The translations under genes were made by a program, and so were the position numbers. A stretch of 64,000 nucleotides of DNA from NCBI RefSeq assembly GCF_028372415.1, contig NC_092875.1, positions 148,887,356 through 148,951,355 of the forward strand, written 5' to 3'. Shown here piece after piece: positions 57,425 through 64,000 of the stretch. The notes under the pieces were generated by a model. The model saw only the letters and a program-made list of their open reading frames with translations, was not told where the DNA came from and ran no database searches. This stretch comes from Notamacropus eugenii (Eukaryota > Chordata > Mammalia > Diprotodontia > Macropodidae). Every line of letters begins with the position of its first letter. Positions within the stretch are counted from its first letter, which is position 1.

Positions 57425-58630
57425 AAAATGGAGTTTTTCCTTTTTCTAACTGTGACTTTTATAAATGCCATCCATAGAGTTGACAAGACTTCTAGATCTT
57501 AAGTGGTAAAAGATCTGAATAGATTGTAGCATATTATGTAGGTGTGTGTTGGGTGATACATTTAAAATCCATGTCTATAGTCTGCAAAGGTCAGTGGGTT
57601 CTGGTTCCACAGACATACTATCTCTTCAATGCCTGTGCCCTGTTTTACCAAGAGGAACTCAGACATCAGGGTGGGTTTTGTGTTGAGAAAGCTAACAAAG
57701 AATTTTGAAACGGTTTGCTTATCACCATCACAGGAAATTAGACAGGTCCAGAGACAAAATCCTGGAACCACTTGTTATTTTAAGACTGGAGTCAGGTTTT
57801 ATAAACTGATGCTCACAGAAGACAACTTGTGTTTAAATGTTCTTTTACAAGTGGTGCCTCCTCTAATCTCCTACGTTCCTCCTGCTCCTACGTTTTCACA
57901 TTCTTCCTCTTCTCCTCACAAGGAAAGATTCACTTTTCTCAAATCTTACTAACTTAAGTGCCTTTTTTTTTTCCCCACTTTAGGAGATGAGTTGGGCTAG
58001 GGCAGGGAGGTTGTCAGGGCTTTGCTGGGAAGTGTTTAACAATTGGATTTCCACTATAAAATGTGTTTACCACACACTTATAAGTTTATTCTGTGTTATT
58101 AACATTTCCTTCATCATTTTGTGAAGTCTAAAGAATCAGCAAATCAAGCCTTGAGCTACAGTGTTTGCTGATATCTGAGTGTAAATGCTCAAACTAAAGA
58201 TTTCCCAGTTGTCCTTGTTGGAGATCTCAGCTTCACCGCATCCCTGGAGATGGTAACAGATTAATAGTGATTTTGTTATTGTTGTTGATGTAAGGTCTCT
58301 GTTGAAGAGTTTAGTCATGGGGCTGATGAATTAATCATCAGCATCAACTCTAGGTGAGTAAAAATCTGAACTGGGGATTAAAAGGCAGGTCTGATGCTAA
58401 ATGTGAGTATTCAGCCTCATTAAAAGTTTACTTATTGCTTGGACCTATGATGAGGATCTTATTTCCTAGAAAGTGGCCATAAGGGAACACTCATCTCATT
58501 AAGTATTTGTCTCCTTGAAAATTTTACTGTTTTTAAACCCAAGGAGATTTATTTCCTCAGATTTGAAATAATTTTGTTGGAATTGACTTTTTAAAATTAG
58601 GACCTTAGTTCATTTTAGTTTGTGCTAGGA
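57425..58630. other. Unassigned 1.2-kb stretch
   Basis: No repeat recognised. Contains the exon-like segment at 58295-58353. Confidence 0.4.
58295..58353 (+). CDS. Weak exon candidate
   Basis: 59 bases open in one frame (VSVEEFSHGADELIISINS, phase 0 in, phase 2 out). They lie between a T-rich acceptor (GATGTAAG|GT) and a consensus donor (CTAG|GTGAGTA). It would suit a gene starting at the CpG island, but the micro-exon-like segment at 55019-55058 is out of phase with it. Chance is quite possible at this length. Confidence 0.2.
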
Positions 58631-58634
58631 AACG

Positions 58635-58935
58635 AATGAGGGATTTAGAGTTAGGGAATGTGGATTCTAGTTTGGGCTCTACCATGTATAACCTTTGTGA
58701 CCTTGGGTTCATCCCTGAATCTCTCTTGGCCTCAGTTTCCTCATCTATAAAATGAGGGGATTGACATAGATGACATTTAAGGAATTTTCTAGTTCTGAGG
58801 CATCAGGAATGGAGGTTAGGAAGCTGCCCTTGGGGGCTAGGCAAACCTGGGTTCAGTTCCACCTTCAACAAATACTGACTCTGATCCTTGGTAAATCATC
58901 TAACTTTCCCCTGCTCTAGGCCTATTGCAGCAACT
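58635..58935 (+). repeat. Two MIR copies
   Basis: 58635-58803 ('ctctcttggcctcagtttcc', 'ctcatctataaaatgagggg') and the partial 58825-58935. Confidence 0.65.
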
Positions 58936-58989
58936 TACAGGAAAACAGAGTCACTAAACCTTATGTAAGAGTTTCACTGTATAACAAAC

Positions 58990-59240
58990 ATAAGGTTGTT
59001 GTGGTGTTCAATTGTTTTTAGTCATTTAGTTAGTGATAACATAAGATTAATTAGTAACAGGATCCTACTATAAGATCCCCGAGGGCACGAATTTTATTAG
59101 AAAATCACATATTGATATTATCTATGTTTCATTGCATTTTAATTTATTTTATCAAATAGTTCCCATTATATTTTAATCTGGTTGGCAACACTTGGGAACA
59201 AGGGGCCTGTAGGCCCTACATTTGACACCTCTGTGCTAGG
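58990..59240. mobile_element. hAT-like element fragment
   Basis: Resembles a marsupial hAT end: 'atattttaatctggttggc' and 'catttgacacctctgtgc'. Confidence 0.45.
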
Positions 59241-59474
59241 TAACATTTTTTATATTAATTTTTTTGATTGACAAAAATTATTTTTCTCTTCCTCCCATAT
59301 GTTGCACTACTTTGACTCTCCTATCCCCTAGTACACTCCCTGGGGAACAGAAAAAAAGAAAAACAAAAGCTTCTGTAACAAATATACACAATTAAGCAAC
59401 ACAAATTTTTCACTAAGCAACTTTCTAAGACTAAGTGGGAGAGACGGTGCAGGCTCACCTAAGGAGAGCAAGTT

Positions 59475-60215
59475 TCTTTCTTTCTTTTTTTTTTTAATAA
59501 TTAATTTATTTGTTTTCAGTTTTCATCAATCTCTTCCATAAGTTTTAACTTTTCCTCCTTCCCTGCTCCTGCCCTCCTCAAGACAGTATGCAATCTTATA
59601 TGGGTTCTACACATACATTCTTATTAAATACATTTTCACGTTAGTCATGTTGCATCAAAGAATTAAAATGAATAGGAGAAACCATGAGAAAAAGCAAACC
59701 AAAACAAAATATAACAAAAGAAAAAATAGTCGGCTTCAGTCTGCATTCGGACTCCATAGTTCTTTCTCTGGATGTGGGTGGCATTTTGCATCATGAGTCC
59801 TCTGGAAATGTTTTAGGTCCTTGCATTGCTGTGAAGGTCTGTCTATCAAAAACAGTCCTCACACACTGTGGCTGTGTAGAACATTCTCTTGGCTCTGCTC
59901 ATTTCACACAGAATCAGTTCTTATAAGTCTTTCCAGGTTTTTCTGAAGTCTGCCTCTTCATCATTTCTTTATAGCACAATGGTATTCCATTACATTCATA
60001 TATCACAACCTGTTCAGCCATCCCCCAACTGATGGGTATTCCCTTGATTTCCAGTTCTTGGCCATCACAAAAAGGGTTGCTATAAATATTTTTGTATGTG
60101 TGGGTCCTTTCACCATTTTTATGTTCTTTTTGGGATAAAGCCCTAGAAGCAGTGTTGCTGGGTCAGAGGGTATGCATTTTTATAGCCCTTTGGCCATAGT
60201 TCCAAATTGCTAGGA
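59475..60215 (-). mobile_element. L1 LINE 3' end, antisense
   Basis: Starts with poly(T). Contains 'ctttctctggatgtgggtgg', 'cattttgcatcatgagtcc', 'cccccaactgatgggtatt' and 'agccctttggccatagttcc'. Confidence 0.85.
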
Positions 60216-60448
60216 GAACAAGTTTCTCCGCGGAAGTTTCTTTCTCATGGCCATCATGGGACTAGTCCCTGTGCCCTATCCCATCCAACCCTAAAGCTAT
60301 GATCCCATGGGCCTAGGTGGAGATGACAGAGTTCCCAAAGACTATCTGTTAAAACAATTTTTTTTATTAGGGAATAAAGGTACTTCCCTTTTTACCAATT
60401 TCCTGGGATTCAGATGGGATCTCTTCTAGTTCATAGCTTATCTTGCCC

Positions 60449-60775
60449 TGTGTGTGTATATGTTATACACACAAATGCATATAGAAAAAAAAATATGTAT
60501 ATAAACTATATACTTATATATGTATATGTACATATATACTTATATATGTATATATCAGTATATCATTTTTAAGCATAAACATACAAAAATATATATGTAT
60601 ATGTGTGTATAGTTTATATACAGTGTAGATTTGCACTAAAATTTTTGTATATATATGTCATATATATGTAGTTTATATGAACAGAGACACAGTATAGATC
60701 TATACTAAGATTTTTGGGATGTCCTGTGTATCTGTGTGTGTACTCATACACACACAGATACACACACAGAGTTAG
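60449..60775. repeat. AT-rich TATATG/TG repeat block
   Basis: Alternating TATA and TGTA text with an imperfect internal duplication ('tagtttatata' and 'tagtttatatg' followed by related 40-base stretches). Confidence 0.8.
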
Positions 60776-60904
60776 TAACAAAACCTGTGATTTCATTGGC
60801 ATAAACTGACTTAGGCAATTCCTGAGCGAGAAAATTCTCTTTACCAATGCATGCTGACCCATTTTTTGCAACATAAGAAGTTTTAGAAAGTTCTTGTAAC
60901 ATCA

Positions 60905-61038
60905 TGTTAAGTGACATGTTCAGGGTGACATAGCCAGTAAGTAGAAGAAATAAGACTCAAATATAGGTCTTCCTGACTTTGAGCTCTCTATCTACTATAC
61001 CACACTGCCTCTGTGTGTGTGTGTGTGTGTCTGTGTGT
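60905..61038 (-). repeat. MIR fragment and (TG)n
   Basis: 60905-61012 is the antisense SINE end ('gtgacatagccagtaagtag', 'actataccacactgcctctg'), followed by TG repeats to 61038. Confidence 0.7.
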
Positions 61039-62165
61039 AGCATTTGGGATAGCCTTTTTGGCTTGTGAGTTTCTAGAAAAGCACCCCAGGTTCAAGGTGC
61101 TCTGTGGGTCAGCTGCCACTCAAAGTGGATCAGACCAACATGTGACTATTGTGCAGATATTCATGGGTACATCTGAGGAATCTCTATGGTCAGGGTGCAT
61201 ATACAAGGATAATGTGTGTCCAGGACAACTCACTCTGTCAACACTGTGGGGCTGCTGCTATTCTGTAATGATGTTATGTTGCCCCTCTGGTGGTCTTATA
61301 GTCCAGTATGGGAAGTTTTTTTCTGATCTCAGTTTCTGAGATTATTACTTTAGGATCACCCAAGCTAGGTCCACCACACTGCTAAGGTACAATGACTACA
61401 AAGCCTCTCCATAGTAAGCACTGGTTGGTAGCTCTTTTAGTGTTCAGTTAAGGCTGTGGCCACCACATCCAACTAAAGATTCTCCACAAAAGTTAGATAA
61501 AGAACCTCCAAATTAATGCTAAACCTTTTAACTGCTCATGTCTGGAGATGAATCAAGCTTCATTGTCTCAGACAACTAACTGACTAAGGGTTAGAAATTC
61601 TGTGTCACTCTTATTTAATCTGTTATGGAGATATAGCCCACTAACCTATTCCACAAGAGCACTGTGGAAACTGAGTTGTGAAGCCCTAATCACTCTCTAG
61701 ATCCTCTGGTCTTACCATGCAAATGAGTGGATGGGAGGAAAAAACAACAAAAAAGACTAGGTAGGACTGCAACTAGAGTCTATCCCAGCCTCTCAGATTA
61801 TTTGTTTTAAATTCTGACCTTTCCCTTGCAAATGTAGCCAACAACAAGCCTTACTGGTTTTGAGTTTCTTTGCATCAGCACTTATTTGTAGCAAGAAGGT
61901 GGGTGATGTTTTAAGCAAGAATTAAGAAACACAGCCAATCAATGGCTTTTAGAAGCTTATAATTTAAGATAGACCACATGGATAGCTATGATGGTCCTAA
62001 ATGGGTACCTGAATCAATATTATATATTAAATAATGTATTATTGAATATTTGAATGACTCTCTGATTTATCACTGTGGATACTCCTGTTGGTGCAGCTCA
62101 CAACCCATCTGCCTTTCTTATCTATGTCTTCCTATAAATCATCCATATAGCATCCATTTAATGAA
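61039..62165. other. Unassigned 1.1-kb stretch
   Basis: No repeat recognised. A 108-codon open frame starting at 61013 begins inside the TG repeat and has no supporting features. Confidence 0.4.
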
Positions 62166-62169
62166 CTTA

Positions 62170-62405
62170 AGGGGCAGCTAGGATGTGTAGTGGATAGGGC
62201 ATGGGACTTGGGATCAGAAAGACCCATCTTCATTAGTTCAAATCCAGCCCCAGAAACTGTGTGACCCTGGACAAGTCTCAACCTCATTTGCCTCAATTTC
62301 CTCATATGTAAAATGATCTAGAGAAAGAAATGGCAACCTACACCAGTATCTTAGCCAAGAAAATCCCAAATGGTGTCACAAAGAGTCAAACATAATGGAA
62401 CAATG
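62170..62405 (+). mobile_element. MAR1-type SINE
   Basis: Contains 'ggggcagctaggatgtgtag', the B-box 'agttcaaatcc' and 'agccaagaaaatcccaaatg'. The tail is degenerate. Confidence 0.8.
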
Positions 62406-62559
62406 AATTGAAGGCTATCCTCCATATCTTTCAACATTCCATTGGTGTCAGTAGGGGACATGGGGTGTTCACTTGTTGTCTCTCATTGGCTACATTTTTA
62501 TCCTGTTTTCTAATCATGTTTCCTGGAGGTTATCCTTCTCGCTCATGGTGTATTAGTAA

Positions 62560-62778
62560 TAGTGATAACTGGTTTGTATAGTGTTTTGTAGTTTACAAAG
62601 CACTCTAAGTTAAGTCAACTCATTTGATCCTCACAGTGTCCTGTGTGTCATCCAGTTTTTAATATGAGGAAACTGAGGCTCAGAGAGGCAGCCTCTGTTG
62701 AAGGTGACCAAGTTAGTAAATAACTTACCAGGGATTCAGACTTTTAAAATTCCAGTTCCGTGTTCTTCCCACCAGGGG
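62560..62778 (-). repeat. CORE-SINE, antisense
   Basis: Contains 'catttgatcctcacagtgtc' and 'gaggaaactgaggctcagag'. Confidence 0.65.
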
Positions 62779-63204
62779 CATGTCAGCAAAGGGACAAGTT
62801 CATTTTGTTGACAGTAATGGAAGTCAGATGTTTAGGCTAAGGGGAAGGGAACTGGCCAGAAGGAGTTCTTGATCTCTCTTCTGGTGTGTGAGCAGAGGGC
62901 TTCCTATGAGAACTAGCTTGTGCAATGGAAGCTATTTAATATGTCAAAGATGTTCCCAAAGCTAAATTTATTTGTCAAAGTGTTATTCATTTACAATTTG
63001 AAGAAAAACTCTGGCAAGAGAACATTTCTCAGAACTGGCACTGAGATTGCTCACTCTTTTTGCCATCTTGGGGGTAGGGAGTAAACAATGTGGATAATTC
63101 AGTTGCATTAGCTTCTGAGTCACCATATGAGGGGTATTATATTATTCTATTAGGAAAACACATATAAAGAGTACGTTTGGATCTCATGCTCAAATCTTTC
63201 ATTC
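62779..63204. other. Unassigned stretch
   Basis: Nothing recognised. Confidence 0.4.
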
Positions 63205-63306
63205 CCCATTCTTCATCTGTAAAATGGGGATAATGATACTTCTATTGCCTCCTCCTTGGTGTTGTTATGAGCAAAGTGCTATGTAAATGTGAATTATTAT
63301 TATTAG
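63205..63306 (+). repeat. MIR SINE 3' end
   Basis: Contains 'ttcatctgtaaaatggggat' and ends in ATT repeats. Confidence 0.6.
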
Positions 63307-63497
63307 GCAGAGGAAAAACAGGAAGGAATCAAAGATAAATGTAAAAGCAGCTTTAGGAGTTTGGTGAGTCACGACAAAGTGAAGGATGACATCAAATCAT
63401 ACCTAAGTGCCCGCGGAGCCACAATTAGAAACGCTCGTGTCTGGGATACATGCTAATAACCATACCCAGGGCGAGCAGCTCAAAGCCCATATTCAGG
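63307..63497 (+). other. CpG-bearing exon-like segment
   Basis: Ends at a consensus donor (TTCAG|GTGAGT). It carries a cluster of CpG dinucleotides (63370-63540) unusual for this region. One frame is open for 49 codons from about 63307 to a TAA near 63455 (KVKDDIKSYLSARGATIRN, then ARVWDTC). A second is open from 63407 through the donor. It could be an alternative first exon or a coding exon. No acceptor is convincing. Confidence 0.3.
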
Positions 63498-63810
63498 TGA
63501 GTGCGGAGGGAGAGAGAGGAGAAAGCGGGGAAGAAGCGCAGAAGAACCCATACCAGCCTCCCTTCTTAAAGCTTCCTATTTTTAACTTTATTCTTGTGAA
63601 CTAGGTCTTAAGCACTGTTGTTTCAGGGCCTTGAAGAACTACAAGGTCTATCCTGTTGAAAGACCACAAGGTCTGTCAGACTTTCGAAATTTATCACCTT
63701 GGGTCAAGTCCCAGTCTTCCTGCCCTAGTGATTACACCATGTGCCCACCAGCATGTGGTATTCTTCTAGGTACAACACTAACAAAATCAAATATTGTACT
63801 CGGGGAGCTT

Positions 63811-64000
63811 TAATTCTTTTTTTAATTATTATTTTATTTGGTTTCAGTGTTCTGCAATCACTTTCATATATCTTATATTTTTTCCCCTCTCTCTTCCCCT
63901 CCTTCCCCCCTCCCTCCCCAAGATGGCTTGCAGTCTTATATAGGTTCTACATATACATTCCTATTAAATACAGTTTCGTCATAGTTGAATAGAAAAATTA
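63811..64000 (-). mobile_element. L1 LINE 3' end, antisense, cut by window end
   Basis: Poly(T) start, a pyrimidine-rich block ('ccctccctccccaagatgg'), then 'cttatataggttctacatat', as in the copy at 59475. Confidence 0.8.

Noticed and set aside
61013-61339. 108-codon frame starting in a TG repeat
   Set aside because: It begins with MCVCVC from the microsatellite and has no family resemblance or splice support.

Overview
This is mammalian, almost certainly marsupial, nuclear DNA. It is AT-rich and CpG-poor and dominated by old retroposons: L2 and CR1/L3 LINE tails, MIR-type CORE-SINEs, tRNA-derived SINEs with an RTE-like tail of the marsupial MAR1 type, marsupial-type L1 3' ends, an RTE-clade LINE, hAT miniature transposons and several solo LTRs. 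The MAR1 type, the RTE-tailed SINEs and the L1 3' UTR are the basis for the marsupial call. There are no bacterial-style genes; most open frames here are chance or repeat-derived.

Layout. 0-18 kb is repeats plus unassigned DNA, with a few weak exon-like stretches (7.13-7.24 and 10.44-10.58 kb). 18.85-20.17 kb holds the best host-coding candidate: two phase-compatible plus-strand exons, the second ending in a stop codon, of a gene I do not recognise. 20.3-32.1 kb is a repeat cluster. Its core is one L2 copy carrying two solo LTRs, one of which carries an RTE LINE with a 5' inversion. 32.23-33.13 kb is the only CpG island: a promoter with GC boxes, a TCACGTGA E-box, a strong plus-strand splice donor and, on the minus strand, an open 66-codon first-exon candidate. 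The direction of its gene is not settled. 33-64 kb looks intronic or intergenic. It contains a processed RPL37A pseudogene (39.75-40.13 kb), a 1.1-kb retrocopy-like insert (34.80-35.90 kb), hAT elements, nested SINEs, microsatellites and a small CpG-bearing exon-like segment at 63.3-63.5 kb.

The clearest results are structural. Target-site duplications resolve several nested insertions: LTR in SINE in LINE at 14 kb; RTE in LTR in L2 at 24-27 kb; retrocopy in MIR at 35 kb; MAR1 in CORE-SINE at 51 kb. I see no CRISPR, operon or intact mobile element and no new enzymatic system. Repeat family names come from recalled consensus sequences, not a database run; boundaries without a stated duplication are good to about 10-30 bases.
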